The translations under genes and the position numbers were made by a program. The notes beneath the pieces are model-generated. The model did not search any database. It was not told the origin of the DNA and saw only the letters and a program-made list of their open reading frames with translations. DNA of 64,000 nt. Source: Cytophagales bacterium (lineage in GTDB: Bacteria; Bacteroidota; Bacteroidia; Cytophagales; Thermoflexibacteraceae). The stretch covers positions 1 through 64,000 of the forward strand of contig REAZ01000008.1 of assembly GCA_004294445.1 (NCBI GenBank), in the 5' to 3' direction. Positions 16,394 through 26,110 of the stretch are shown here, in pieces. Numbering within the stretch: the first letter of the stretch is position 1; every line of letters starts with the position of its first letter.

Positions 16394-17836
16394 TTAGAAA
16401 TCGGCTTCAAAACCAAAGAAAAAACCCCATTCTCCCTGCCTATTGCGGGAATACTCGAATCGCCAAAGCAGACTGTTGTATAAAAGTACATCTAAGCCCA
16501 TGCCGCTCCCCCACAAAGGCGTATTGGTGAGCCGCTTGTTGCTATCGCCTACAAAACTATTTTTTACGTAACCAACGTCCAAATAGGTTTTGAGATAGGC
16601 GGCTATAGGCAGGGTGCTAAACTGCTGCAAGGGCATAAATTTGCTCAAATTTTTTCTTGTAGAAATCAGCCGCCACCTTAGGGTATTTTTAGAAATACCA
16701 AAGTGCTGTCCATCAATCACATAGAGTTCATAGCCTCTGATAAAATCACCGCTATAGCCAAAACCTCTTAGCTCCGAATAAGGTCGGTAGCTCGGAAAAG
16801 AAATAAAACCGCGAATACTTCCCGAATAGAAAAATGGTTTTTTTGCTTCGGGCTTTGATAAGTGAAAAAACCTTGCCGCCACAAATTTGACTTCAAACTG
16901 GGAAAGGTCGTCAAAATTACCCAAGCCTTTTTGGGCAGCAGAAAAATTAAGCAAAGAGCCTTTGAGCGGATAAGTAGCCATATCGCGGCTATCGTGCGTA
17001 TAGATATAGTTTAGATAAAAATACTGCTGATGCCGCCGATTGCCTACGAGGTAATCGGGATTTAGATTAAAAAGTGTGTCTTTAATTAGCTGATAATCAA
17101 ATCCTGTAGTAAATTGGTGGGTATTATAAAAAGCATTTCTTTTGAAAAAACCCAAAGATGTCCAAAAGCGTTCCCTGAGTACATTTTCACTTTTGGCAAA
17201 GGCAAGTTTATTATTTTCTGTTCTGTAGGCTAAGTTTTTGTTCTGCACGTAGTCTATCTTAAAAATCAAGCCTGTAGTCTGTTTATGATTGATGTAGGGA
17301 ATCTTGTACTCGAAGCCAATCCGCTCTATAAAACCTAACTGCACCAATATTTTCAAGGTTTCGTTTCGTCCTCTGAAGTTTTGCTGGGTAAAGCGAATAC
17401 CAAAATTTACACGACTCAAATCTCTGTTGCGTTGCTGCCACCATTCGTTAAAATTGCGGTCAGCAAGTTCAAAAATAGGTACGGGATAGAAGTACCATTT
17501 TTCTACCAAACTTACCAATAGGTTAATGGTATCGCCTTTGATAGGAATAGGATATACATCAGTTACTACAAAAAGTCCTGTATTAAATATCTTGCTTGCC
17601 TCGCGCTGCAAGGTAGAATCTATGCTTGCTTTGGCTATTTTTCCACCTTTTTTGAACGCCAATTCCCTCAAAATAATGCGGTCAATCGTCTTTTGATGAC
17701 ATTCAATCAATACGTTTTTGATGTAAAAACTATCAGAAACTATAGCAGATTTGGCTACAGACAGGGTATCTGACTGAAAAGCAAAAACGGGCGTAAGCAG
17801 AAAAAAAGTTGATATTAATAGTAATAATTCTCTCAC
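16394..17836 (-). CDS. BamA/TamA-like outer-membrane protein (one POTRA plus barrel)
   Basis: About 480 aa. I chose the GTG giving the compact signal peptide MRELLLLISTFFLLTPVFAF; a TTG five codons upstream (17851) is the alternative. One POTRA-like domain follows (YIKNVLIECHQKTIDRIILR... to VSLVEKWYFYPVP, about residues 30-120). A barrel of about 350 residues closes with WGFFFGFEADF and a terminal aromatic, as expected for an Omp85 member. With a single POTRA it is shorter than BamA, so it is a paralogue. Roles in outer-membrane protein or lipid transport are possible but unproven. A TATTTTTG element lies on the minus strand near 17880-17887. Confidence 0.82.
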   Translation of the reverse strand: MRELLLLISTFFLLTPVFAFQSDTLSVAKSAIVSDSFYIKNVLIECHQKTIDRIILRELAFKKGGKIAKASIDSTLQREASKIFNTGLFVVTDVYPIPIKGDTINLLVSLVEKWYFYPVPIFELADRNFNEWWQQRNRDLSRVNFGIRFTQQNFRGRNETLKILVQLGFIERIGFEYKIPYINHKQTTGLIFKIDYVQNKNLAYRTENNKLAFAKSENVLRERFWTSLGFFKRNAFYNTHQFTTGFDYQLIKDTLFNLNPDYLVGNRRHQQYFYLNYIYTHDSRDMATYPLKGSLLNFSAAQKGLGNFDDLSQFEVKFVAARFFHLSKPEAKKPFFYSGSIRGFISFPSYRPYSELRGFGYSGDFIRGYELYVIDGQHFGISKNTLRWRLISTRKNLSKFMPLQQFSTLPIAAYLKTYLDVGYVKNSFVGDSNKRLTNTPLWGSGMGLDVLLYNSLLWRFEYSRNRQGEWGFFFGFEADF

Positions 17837-17978
17837 AAAACAAAAAAACAATGGATAAAAATCTTGATATGTAACACTACAAAAATAAGCTAATCACTTG
17901 AATATTAAGAGGTTTTTAAGAAGACTTAACACTGTTAAAGTGTGTGAAAGTGGCTCTCTGCGGTTCTATTTTATCATC

Positions 17979-18968
17979 TTAGTTTTCTACCAACTTCAGA
18001 AAAACTCGCTTTGCCTTTCCACCAAATAATGAGTCTTCTGCTTGCTCTTTCGCTTGCTCGATGCTCAGGTGTGGCTGTGCCGTTTTCAAGCCAAAAATAG
18101 CATTGGCTACTACCACTTCGTTCTGTGCTTTTGTTCCTTTTCCGCTAAGGATATCCTCAACTATCTGTGCGGCAGCAGCAACTGTTTCCCCTCCGTATAA
18201 GGCTTGCGGCAGATGCGTTCCAGCTAGCAAATCTTGCGGTTTAAATATCTTTTCTCCCTGATTATCAATTACTTTAAAATCTCCTGTCAAAGAAATTTCG
18301 TCATAGCCATCTAAAGAGTGAACAATCGAGTAGTTTTTATGCAAGCCTTGATACAAATAACCGTATAAACGAGCCAACTCCAAGCTAAAAACCCCTACAA
18401 ACTGGCTGTTTGGGTTTGCGGGATTGACCATGGGCCCGAGCATATTAAAAAAAGTTTTTACGCCGAGTTCTTTGCGAACAGGAGCTACATTTTTCATGGC
18501 GGGGTGAAAGAGAGGAGCGTGCAAAAAACAAATGTTGCAAGTTTCTAACTTCCTGATGAGAAAATCTTTATCGTTGGTAAACTGATAGCCGAAGTGCTGT
18601 AAAACATTGGACGAGCCAGAAACAGAGGAAACACCGTAGTTGCCATGCTTAACGACCATCTGCCCCGCACCCGCTACAATGAAACTTGCTATAGTACTGA
18701 TATTGAAGGAGTCTTTTGCATCTCCGCCCGTTCCACAAACATCTATAGTATTGTAGGCACTCACATCAAGCGGCATACACAGTTCCATCATTGCCTCGCG
18801 AAAGCCGCTTAACTCCTCTACGGTTACACTTCGCATCAGAAAAACGGTCATAAAAGAAGCTACTTGGCTATTATTGTAAAGTCCCTGTGCCAAATTCATC
18901 AATACTTCTTTGGAAATATCCTTGCTAAGTGTCTTGTATTCAAATAAATGATTTAAAATTTCTTTCAT
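17979..18968 (-). CDS. trpD: Anthranilate phosphoribosyltransferase
   Basis: This 329-aa enzyme is near the usual TrpD length of 330-345. It couples anthranilate to PRPP in tryptophan synthesis. The PRPP-binding glycine loop VCGTGGDAKDSFNIST lies at about residues 77-92. KHGNYGVSSVSGSSNVL (about 108-124) supplies the second loop, and the RKELGVKTFFNMLGPMVNP segment binds anthranilate and metal. It is oddly isolated: none of trpE, G, C, F, B or A is in the window. The ATG is preceded by a TACTTTTG element (near 18993-19000), so it probably has its own promoter. Confidence 0.94.
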   Translation of the reverse strand: MKEILNHLFEYKTLSKDISKEVLMNLAQGLYNNSQVASFMTVFLMRSVTVEELSGFREAMMELCMPLDVSAYNTIDVCGTGGDAKDSFNISTIASFIVAGAGQMVVKHGNYGVSSVSGSSNVLQHFGYQFTNDKDFLIRKLETCNICFLHAPLFHPAMKNVAPVRKELGVKTFFNMLGPMVNPANPNSQFVGVFSLELARLYGYLYQGLHKNYSIVHSLDGYDEISLTGDFKVIDNQGEKIFKPQDLLAGTHLPQALYGGETVAAAAQIVEDILSGKGTKAQNEVVVANAIFGLKTAQPHLSIEQAKEQAEDSLFGGKAKRVFLKLVEN

Positions 18969-19004
18969 GTTTGTAGTTTTAAAGCCCCACTACAAAAGTA
19001 TATA

Positions 19005-19045
19005 AAAAAAACGAACCTACCAATGTGATAGTAGGTTCGTTTTAC
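19005..19045 (-). terminator. Rho-independent terminator after the Gfo/Idh gene
   Basis: CGAACCTAC and GTAGGTTCG form a perfect 9-bp stem with a 10-base loop, extended by A/T pairs. On the minus strand about eight T follow. It lies between the oxidoreductase stop (19060) and the trpD start. Confidence 0.85.
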
Positions 19046-19059
19046 TTTAGAAAGAAATC

Positions 19060-20394
19060 TTAGATAACTTTTGTTTTGCCCGGTACGGCTATCGGATAGA
19101 GTCCGTTGGCATCTGGCAGTACGAGCGGTAACGCACTCCAAGAAAACTCTTTTGGCATCAGATTGATGTCAGATTTTAGGGCTTCGTCCCAGTTTATTAC
19201 CTGCCCTGAATAGGTTGCCAATCTGCCCATGATGGCTGTCATTGTACTCTTTGCCCCATTTTCCGCATCTGAAAACTTAAATTCTCCTTTGGCAATGGCT
19301 TCAAAAAGTTCTGTATGCTCTTGCTGATATGGGTCGGGGTCGTCCTTGCCCCTATATTCCCACACTTTGTTGCCTTTCAAATCCATGATAGTTGTTGAGC
19401 CGTTGGTAGTAGCCTTGCCTTTTGTACCTTGCAAGAACTCCGAAACTCTGGACATAGTGCCTGGTATATGACGACATTGGCTATTCATAATCGTTCCGTC
19501 AGCGTATTCGTATTCTACAAAATGGTGGTCATAAATTTCCCCAAATTGCTTGCCATTGCGTACCTGTCTTCCGCCCATGCCCTGCGCCCTTACGGGGTAC
19601 GCATTTTTTGCCCAGTTTACCACGTCTATATTGTGGATATGTTGCTCTACGATATGGTCGCCGCATAGCCAATTAAAATAGTACCAGTTACGCATTTGGT
19701 ATTCCATTTCTGTTTGGTTGGGCTGTCTTTCATTTACCCAAACGCCATCATTGTTCCAATAGACTTGTGCCGAAGTAATCTCACCAATAGCACCATCTTG
19801 GATTCTTTTCATCAGTTCGCGGTAGTTTGTTTGGTAATGACGCTGCAAACCTACCACCACATTGAGTTTCTTTTGCTTGGCTACTTCTGCCATTTCCAAT
19901 ACTTTACGAATACCTGGCATATCCACCGCAACGGGTTTTTCCATGAAAATATGTTTTCCTGCTTTTACAGCTTCCTCAAAGTGCATAGGTCTGAACCCCG
20001 GAGGCGTTGCCAAAATCACTACGTCTGCCAATGCAATGGCTTTTTTGTAGCCATCAAAGCCCACAAACTTATTTCCATCGGGTACAGCTATTCTGTCTTT
20101 CTGATTTGGGAAAGACTTTTGGATATTGCTAAAGCTATCGTCCAAGCGGTCTTTGAACGCATCTGCCATTGCTACTAAGCGTACATTTTGTTTTGTTTTC
20201 AATGCCTGCACTGCTGCCCCTGTGCCTCTGCCGCCGCAACCTATCAAAGCCACCTTAATTACGTCATCACCTGCTACAAAAGCTCCTGCCTCTGCGGACA
20301 TTGTTGTAAGAATACCACCTGCAACCAAAGCAGAAGTTTTTACAAAATCGCGTCTTGTAAGGCTATCCTTGCTCAAATTTGATTTCTCGTTCAT
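19060..20394 (-). CDS. Gfo/Idh/MocA-family oxidoreductase with Tat signal
   Basis: A 444-aa NAD(P)-dependent oxidoreductase. A twin-arginine signal is clear: LTRRDFVKTSALVAGGILTT (about residues 12-31), so it is exported folded. The Rossmann motif is KVALIGCGGRGTGAAV (about 47-62), and the catalytic lysine region is IFMEKPVAVD (about 150-159), with HNIDVVNW following near 257. Exported relatives in Bacteroidota act on sugars or sugar acids, with glycosidase-like oxidation-elimination reported for some. The exact substrate is unknown here. It appears monocistronic. Confidence 0.9.
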   Translation of the reverse strand: MNEKSNLSKDSLTRRDFVKTSALVAGGILTTMSAEAGAFVAGDDVIKVALIGCGGRGTGAAVQALKTKQNVRLVAMADAFKDRLDDSFSNIQKSFPNQKDRIAVPDGNKFVGFDGYKKAIALADVVILATPPGFRPMHFEEAVKAGKHIFMEKPVAVDMPGIRKVLEMAEVAKQKKLNVVVGLQRHYQTNYRELMKRIQDGAIGEITSAQVYWNNDGVWVNERQPNQTEMEYQMRNWYYFNWLCGDHIVEQHIHNIDVVNWAKNAYPVRAQGMGGRQVRNGKQFGEIYDHHFVEYEYADGTIMNSQCRHIPGTMSRVSEFLQGTKGKATTNGSTTIMDLKGNKVWEYRGKDDPDPYQQEHTELFEAIAKGEFKFSDAENGAKSTMTAIMGRLATYSGQVINWDEALKSDINLMPKEFSWSALPLVLPDANGLYPIAVPGKTKVI

Positions 20395-20502
20395 ATTGCT
20401 AAATAGTTTAAAATAATAATCTATAGTTTATTACAATCGTTTGCAATATAAAAAATCTGTGGTAAAAAAAGTAGAAATTATCAAAAAATGTATGCCCAAA
20501 AA

Positions 20503-21444
20503 CTACGATAAAGCATCAATACCAAGTAGCCATTCTATTACTTTTTTTTCAGGCTCAAATGGGCTGATGCCTTTGGTAAGTGCTTTTTGAGGGAGTAAGC
20601 CTATTAGCTCTGTACCAACTACTTGCACGCCATATTTTGCGGCTATTTTGCTAATTTCTTCGAATACGGTGCGGAGTGTTGTTTTTCTAAAATTGGTCAG
20701 ATTGGTGGAAACTTGTGCAAGTCCGTAGCCCTCCATGTACCAGCCTATCGCTTTGAGGTGCTGTAGCTTGCCCTCTACCTTTACTTTCTGCCCGTTTTCC
20801 ACTTTCCAATAGCCCGATTCTCTGATTTCTGATGCTATTTGTCGGGCAATTTCTACAGATTTTGTACTTAGGCTGAAGTTGTAGGCAATCAGAATATCTC
20901 TTGCCCCGATGACTGTAGCTCCTGCTTTAGCATTAAAAATGGCTTCGCCAAAATCGGGGTGAAAATTGACGTTTTTCATTCGCTCTGCCAGCCCTTCGTA
21001 TTCCCCTTTGCGGAGAAAAGCCAAATTTCTTCTTTCCTCGCTCAAGGCGGCATTTTCATAGCAATATATAGGAATGGCTAATTCGCTTGCTACTCTTTGG
21101 GAAAGCAAATGTGCATATTTGACAGTTTCTTCCATGCTAACTCCCTGCAAAGGCACAAGCGGACATACGTCAGTAGCCCCTATGCGTGGATGCGCCCCTC
21201 TTTGCTGCCGCATATCTATCAGTTCGCTTGCTTTTTTGATGGCTCGGAAGGCTGCCTCGCACACTAATTCGGGAGTGCCTGCAAAGGTGATGACAGTACG
21301 ATTGGCATCTGCATTTGGGTCTATGTCCAAGAGTTTTACACCTACTACCGACTGAACAGCATTGGCGATTTGGGTGATTATCTGAGTGTCTTTGCCTTCG
21401 GAAAAATTAGGCACACACTCTATCAGCTTAAGAGGAGTTTCCAT
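20503..21444 (-). CDS. ftcD: Glutamate formimidoyltransferase
   Basis: About 313 aa from METPLKLIECVPNFSEG, where the family starts. The frame is open 11 codons earlier. It moves the formimino group from formiminoglutamate to tetrahydrofolate, the last step of one histidine degradation route. The N-terminal signature CVPNFSEGKD is followed by the catalytic-histidine region RQQRGAHPRIGATDVCPLVP (about residues 82-101). The length covers the transferase domain only. The cyclodeaminase half found in fused FTCD is missing, and no hut genes are nearby. The gene has its own space, downstream of a terminator-like hairpin. Confidence 0.92.
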   Translation of the reverse strand: METPLKLIECVPNFSEGKDTQIITQIANAVQSVVGVKLLDIDPNADANRTVITFAGTPELVCEAAFRAIKKASELIDMRQQRGAHPRIGATDVCPLVPLQGVSMEETVKYAHLLSQRVASELAIPIYCYENAALSEERRNLAFLRKGEYEGLAERMKNVNFHPDFGEAIFNAKAGATVIGARDILIAYNFSLSTKSVEIARQIASEIRESGYWKVENGQKVKVEGKLQHLKAIGWYMEGYGLAQVSTNLTNFRKTTLRTVFEEISKIAAKYGVQVVGTELIGLLPQKALTKGISPFEPEKKVIEWLLGIDALS

Positions 21445-21464
21445 AAATGACTGTTTTTTTATGA

Positions 21465-21503
21465 AAAATAAAAACACAACTATCTGTTTTCAAATAGTTG
21501 TGC
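21465..21503 (-). terminator. Terminator after dnaN
   Basis: CACAACTAT and ATAGTTGTG form a perfect 9-bp stem with a 10-base loop. On the minus strand it is followed by TTTTTATTTTT, about 70 bases past the dnaN stop and before ftcD. Confidence 0.7.
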
Positions 21504-21572
21504 CTTATAAAGTACCTTTGCTTTTGGGCAAAGACTTGTTTTTCTAATTTTATCCTAAGACGAAAGTATATT

Positions 21573-22703
21573 TTAATAGTAACTATTGAGCATGACGGGC
21601 ATAATGAGCATCATCAAGTCTTCGGATACGTCCATATCTGAAGGAGTCATGATTGCGGCACGGTTTGGCTCAGAAAACTTAAATACTACGTGGCGTGTGC
21701 TTACGTTGCTCAAGCCTTCTATCAGAAACTTAGCGTTAAAGCCTATTTCTAAATCATCACCACTGTATTCGCAGTTTAGTTTCTCATTTGCCTCGTTAGA
21801 GAAGTCTATATCTTCTGCCGAAATTTCCAAGCTATTTGCAGTCATTTTGAAGCGAACTTGGTTAGTAGATTTGTTGGCATAGATAGACATACGGCGAAGA
21901 CAACCAATGAGTTCTAAACGGTCTATTTCTAATTGGTTTGCATTGTTATTCGGGATAACATTCTCATAATCAGGGAAACGCTCGTCTATGAGGCGGCAAA
22001 TCATGGTCATATTTCCGAAAGAAAAATGTGCGTTTGCCTTGTTAAAAGACAAGGTCAGTGGCGTATTATCTGTTGGAAGTGTATTTTTGAGCATCGTGAG
22101 TGCCTTGCGAGGGAGAATAATAGCGGTTTCTGTTCCTGCCGTAGCCGATACGTCCGTTCTTATGTAGCGAAGCAAGCGATGGCTATCTGTAGAAACAAAA
22201 GTAGCTTTCCCTTCTTTTATATTTGCATAAACACCATTCATTGCGGGCTTCATCTCGTCTGTACTTACTGCAAAAAGCGTGTAGGCAATGGCAGTAGTTA
22301 CTACTTCTGAGGAAAGCTCTACAGTTTGGCTTTGCTTAAGCTCTGGGACTTTTGGAAAATCCGTAGCGTTCTCGCCCGCCAATTTGTAGTGTCCATTTTC
22401 AGAAATAATCTCTATAGAATAGGTGTCATCATCTATTTTAAAAGTTACGGGCTGCTCTGGCAGATTCCTCAACGTTTCTATGAGCATCTTCGCAGGAATG
22501 GCAACTCCGCCATCTTCATTTGCATCTACATTGATTTCAGCAGTTACCGAAGTCTGCAAGTCAGAAGCAACAATTATCAGTTTGCTATCTTTGATTTCAA
22601 ACAAAAAGTTTTCCAATATAGGAACAACAGGGTTGCTTACTATCACACCGTTAAGGGCGGTTAGTTGCTTGAGTAATACTGATGAAGGTACAACAAATTT
22701 CAT
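21573..22703 (-). CDS. dnaN: DNA polymerase III subunit beta (sliding clamp)
   Basis: This 376-aa protein has the standard clamp length. It forms the dimeric ring that tethers DNA polymerase III. The start MKFVVPSSVLLKQLTALNGV matches the family. Three similar clamp domains run at about residues 1-125, 130-250 and 255-376. The end MLIMPVMLNSYY is the typical C-terminal edge (PMR/PML-like motif) that lines the binding pocket. It is not next to dnaA, unlike the classical arrangement. An exact TAACTTTG element lies about 53 bases upstream. Confidence 0.95.
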   Translation of the reverse strand: MKFVVPSSVLLKQLTALNGVIVSNPVVPILENFLFEIKDSKLIIVASDLQTSVTAEINVDANEDGGVAIPAKMLIETLRNLPEQPVTFKIDDDTYSIEIISENGHYKLAGENATDFPKVPELKQSQTVELSSEVVTTAIAYTLFAVSTDEMKPAMNGVYANIKEGKATFVSTDSHRLLRYIRTDVSATAGTETAIILPRKALTMLKNTLPTDNTPLTLSFNKANAHFSFGNMTMICRLIDERFPDYENVIPNNNANQLEIDRLELIGCLRRMSIYANKSTNQVRFKMTANSLEISAEDIDFSNEANEKLNCEYSGDDLEIGFNAKFLIEGLSNVSTRHVVFKFSEPNRAAIMTPSDMDVSEDLMMLIMPVMLNSYY

Positions 22704-22755
22704 ATTGATATAGCTTTATAATTTCTATGGGTTTTCAAAAAAACAAATAAGTTTG

Positions 22756-22763
22756 CAAAGTTA
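22756..22763 (-). promoter_or_regulatory. -7 element TAACTTTG for dnaN
   Basis: An exact TAnnTTTG on the minus strand, about 53 bases before the dnaN ATG. The -33 position lacks a good TTG. Confidence 0.4.
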
Positions 22764-22806
22764 GAAGAATTTTAAAGTTTGCAGAAATTTTAAGTAAAAA
22801 GATTTT

Positions 22807-25800
22807 TTAAATACTTTCTATTTCCAACGTTTCTTTGGCTTCCTCATGAGCTATATCTCCTAACGGTGCTACGGGCTTGTACTCCGTAGAAAGGTAGGAA
22901 TAGATAGCAGGAATCATGTAAAGTGTTAGTCCTGTGGCAAGTAACATACCGCCAACTACGGCAATCCCCATACCTACGCGACTTTCTGCTCCCGCACCAA
23001 GCGACAAAGCAATGGGCAAAATACCCAATACTGTGGAAAGTGTGGTCATCAGAATAGGGCGGAAACGGGAAACAGCAGCTTCTTTGACCGCTTCTAATTT
23101 GCTCAATCCCTGCTCTTTACGTTGGTTGGCAAATTCTACAATCAGAATGGCATTTTTGGTAACTAAACCAATGAGCATAATCATACCGATTTGGCTAAAA
23201 ATATTCATTGTTTGGTCGGTGTACCAAAGTGAAAACAAAGCACCTGCCAACGCCAAAGGCACGGTAAGCATGATGATAAATGGGTCGCGGAAACTCTCAA
23301 ACTGTGCTGCCAATACTAAGTATATCAGTATGAGTGCTAATAGGAAAGCAAAAGCTAAACTTGACGAACTTTCAGCAAACTCTTTTGACTGACCTGCCAA
23401 AGCAGTGGTAAAGTTTTCTCCTGTTTTCGCTCTTACCTTTTTTGTAATTTCGTCCATCGCCGCCAAGCCTTGCCCAAGCGTTTTGCCTGTAGCGGGGTTT
23501 GCAGAAATGGTAGCAGACACAAAACGATTGTAGCGCGTGAGCGAAGGGGGGCTGCTGCTTTCTTTGAGCTTTACCAAATTGTCTAATTGAATAAGTTTGC
23601 CTGCACGATTTTTTACGTACAAAGATTTCAAATCCAATGGTTTGCTTCTGTCTTCTTTTTTCAATTCCCCAATCACTTGGAATTGCTTGCCGTTCATCAT
23701 AAAATAGCCAAAACGTTGTCCGCTAAAGCCTAACTGAAGCGTCTGTGCTACGTCTGCCACAGACACGCCCAAGTTACTTGCTTTTTCTCTGTCTATTTCT
23801 ATACGAATTTCTGGTTTGGTAAACTTCAAATTTACATCTGCTGCCGATAAATTGGGGTTTTGGTTCACCTCTGCCATAAACTCAGGCAAAATTTTAATGA
23901 GTTTTTCCAAAGTTGCCGCTTGCACTACGTACTGAACGGGCTGCCCGCTACGTCTGCCGCCAATAGTAGGCTCCTGAATTACGATTGCTCTTGCCTCGCT
24001 AATTTGACGCATTACTTTAGTAAGTGTGTCTGCTATTTGTTGCTGACTGCGTTTGCGTTCTGATGCGGGCTTGAGTACGAGCCGTACAAAGCCCGTATTG
24101 GCAGCTCCGCCGCCAAACGGGGGTGAAGTAATTGTAATGATAGCCTCTCGCTCGCTTTCGCTTATTTGCTCGCTTGTGAATTTCCCTGCTCGCACCATAA
24201 GCGCATCCATCGCATCAAAGGTTGTGCCTTCGGGGGCAGTAGTCGAGATACGCAAGCCCGAACGGTCTTCCAAGGGAGCTAACTCGGCGGGCAAAATCCC
24301 AAATATCTGATAGATAACAAATACGGCAAATACCAAAAGTGGGAAAGCAAGCCACCTGACCTTCATGAATGCTAATAAAGAGTTTTTGTAGAAATTGTTT
24401 AAGCCTACAAAAAATGGCTCTGTAGCGTTATAGAACCAATTATGCTTTTCTCTATGTTTCAATATCTTAGCAGAAAGCATGACCGTAAGGGTCAGGGCTA
24501 CAAAAGCAGAAATAATCACCGAACCCGCCACTACTACGCCAAACTCTTTGAATAATCTGCCAATAATACCTTGCAAGAAAATAACGGGCATAAATACGGC
24601 AGCAAGCGTGATAGTAGTGGAAATAACGGCAAAGAAAATCTCTTCGGAGCCTTTGAAGGCAGCCTCGCGCGGTGTCATGCCCTCCTCTATTTTTGTGTAA
24701 ATATTCTCCAATACCACAATAGCGTCATCTACGACCAAGCCGATAGCAAGCACTATCCCAAGCAGCGTAAGTACATTGATGGAAAAACCAGCTATATACA
24801 AGATAAAAAATGCACCAATCAAAGAAATAGGAATTGCTAAAACAGGAATGATAGTAGTGCGCCAATCTCTCAAAAACAGAAAGATAATAGTTACTACCAA
24901 ACCAAAGGCAACAAATATGCTTTCCTCTACTTCGGCAATAGAAGAACGAATATATTTGGTATTATCAAAACCAATGACCAACTCAATGTCTTCGGGGAGG
25001 TCTTTTTTTATTTGCTCTAATCTCTTATAAAAATTATTGGAAATATCTATGTGATTGGAGCCTGGCTGTGCCGAAATAGCGTAAGCGACCATAGTTACGC
25101 CATCTCTACGGAACATAGTTCTCTCATTTTCGGGAGATAGGCGAACGGAGCCAATGTCTTTGAACTGCACCAATCTATCGCCTTCCTGCCTAATAACCAA
25201 ATTGTTGAACTCCTCAATATTGGTGAGCCGTCCCATAGTTTTCACACTTAGTTCGGTTTGACTGCCCTCGATTTTTCCGCTTGGTAGTTCTACGTTTTCG
25301 CGCGTGAGTGCTGTGCGTACTTCCAAAGGCGTAATCTGGTAAGCGGCAAGTTTTGCCAAATCTATTTCCAATCGCATGGCATATTTTTTCTCTCCCCATA
25401 CTTGCACTTCGCTCACCCCTGGGATTGTTTGCAAACGCTCTTTGATGAGTGTTTCGCCTACTGCGTTCAAATCTAAAAGCGACCGCTTATCACTTTTTGC
25501 ATTAACAACGATAATAGTACCACCATCTACATCGGCTTTGGCAATTCTTGGAGGGTCTGCCTCTGGCGGAAGTCGGTCGAGCGCACCCGAAACCTTATCT
25601 CTTACATCATTGGCGGCTGTTTCCAAATCTACTTCGAGGGCAAACTCTACAGAAATACTGCTCGCACCGTCCCTACTATTGGAGGTCATGCTCGTTACTC
25701 CCGCAATACCATTAATAGCCTCTTCCAAAGGCTCAGTAATTTGAGACTCAATAATCTCCGCATTAGCACCTACATAGCGGGTATTTACGGTAATAACGGG

Positions 25801-25926
25801 CGACTCGATGCTCGGATACTCCCGTATGCCCAAAGCTGAAAAACCTATATATCCAAAAATAATGATGATAAGATTCATCACTATAGTAAAAACAGGTCTT
25901 TTGATACTGACTGATGATAAACTCAT
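22807..25926 (-). CDS. RND-family efflux transporter permease (AcrB/MexB-like)
   Basis: About 1039 aa from MSLSSVSIKRPVFTIVMNLI, the family start. The frame is open 9 codons earlier. This is a proton-driven inner-membrane pump of the hydrophobe/amphiphile efflux class with 12 membrane helices and two large periplasmic loops. The proton-relay aspartate pair is in AIGLVVDDAIVVLENIYTKI (about 397-416), and the second-half repeat LIGLVTKNAILIVEFAN lies near 940. No membrane-fusion protein or TolC-like gene is adjacent, so it must pair with partners encoded elsewhere or be the end of a separated set. Confidence 0.93.
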   Translation of the reverse strand: MSLSSVSIKRPVFTIVMNLIIIIFGYIGFSALGIREYPSIESPVITVNTRYVGANAEIIESQITEPLEEAINGIAGVTSMTSNSRDGASSISVEFALEVDLETAANDVRDKVSGALDRLPPEADPPRIAKADVDGGTIIVVNAKSDKRSLLDLNAVGETLIKERLQTIPGVSEVQVWGEKKYAMRLEIDLAKLAAYQITPLEVRTALTRENVELPSGKIEGSQTELSVKTMGRLTNIEEFNNLVIRQEGDRLVQFKDIGSVRLSPENERTMFRRDGVTMVAYAISAQPGSNHIDISNNFYKRLEQIKKDLPEDIELVIGFDNTKYIRSSIAEVEESIFVAFGLVVTIIFLFLRDWRTTIIPVLAIPISLIGAFFILYIAGFSINVLTLLGIVLAIGLVVDDAIVVLENIYTKIEEGMTPREAAFKGSEEIFFAVISTTITLAAVFMPVIFLQGIIGRLFKEFGVVVAGSVIISAFVALTLTVMLSAKILKHREKHNWFYNATEPFFVGLNNFYKNSLLAFMKVRWLAFPLLVFAVFVIYQIFGILPAELAPLEDRSGLRISTTAPEGTTFDAMDALMVRAGKFTSEQISESEREAIITITSPPFGGGAANTGFVRLVLKPASERKRSQQQIADTLTKVMRQISEARAIVIQEPTIGGRRSGQPVQYVVQAATLEKLIKILPEFMAEVNQNPNLSAADVNLKFTKPEIRIEIDREKASNLGVSVADVAQTLQLGFSGQRFGYFMMNGKQFQVIGELKKEDRSKPLDLKSLYVKNRAGKLIQLDNLVKLKESSSPPSLTRYNRFVSATISANPATGKTLGQGLAAMDEITKKVRAKTGENFTTALAGQSKEFAESSSSLAFAFLLALILIYLVLAAQFESFRDPFIIMLTVPLALAGALFSLWYTDQTMNIFSQIGMIMLIGLVTKNAILIVEFANQRKEQGLSKLEAVKEAAVSRFRPILMTTLSTVLGILPIALSLGAGAESRVGMGIAVVGGMLLATGLTLYMIPAIYSYLSTEYKPVAPLGDIAHEEAKETLEIESI

Positions 25927-26110
25927 TTTGTTTGCTAAATGATTGTACGACAACGATAATTGCCTAAATAAAGGCTGTATAATAAGCGGTTTTAGTCAAA
26001 AACACTAAAAAACTGAAATAGTTTTCCAAAATAATGTTTTGCTTATGAATATTTCGGGAAGATATGATTGATTATTGATGCCTCAAATCTAATAATTTTA
26101 ATTCGAAAAA

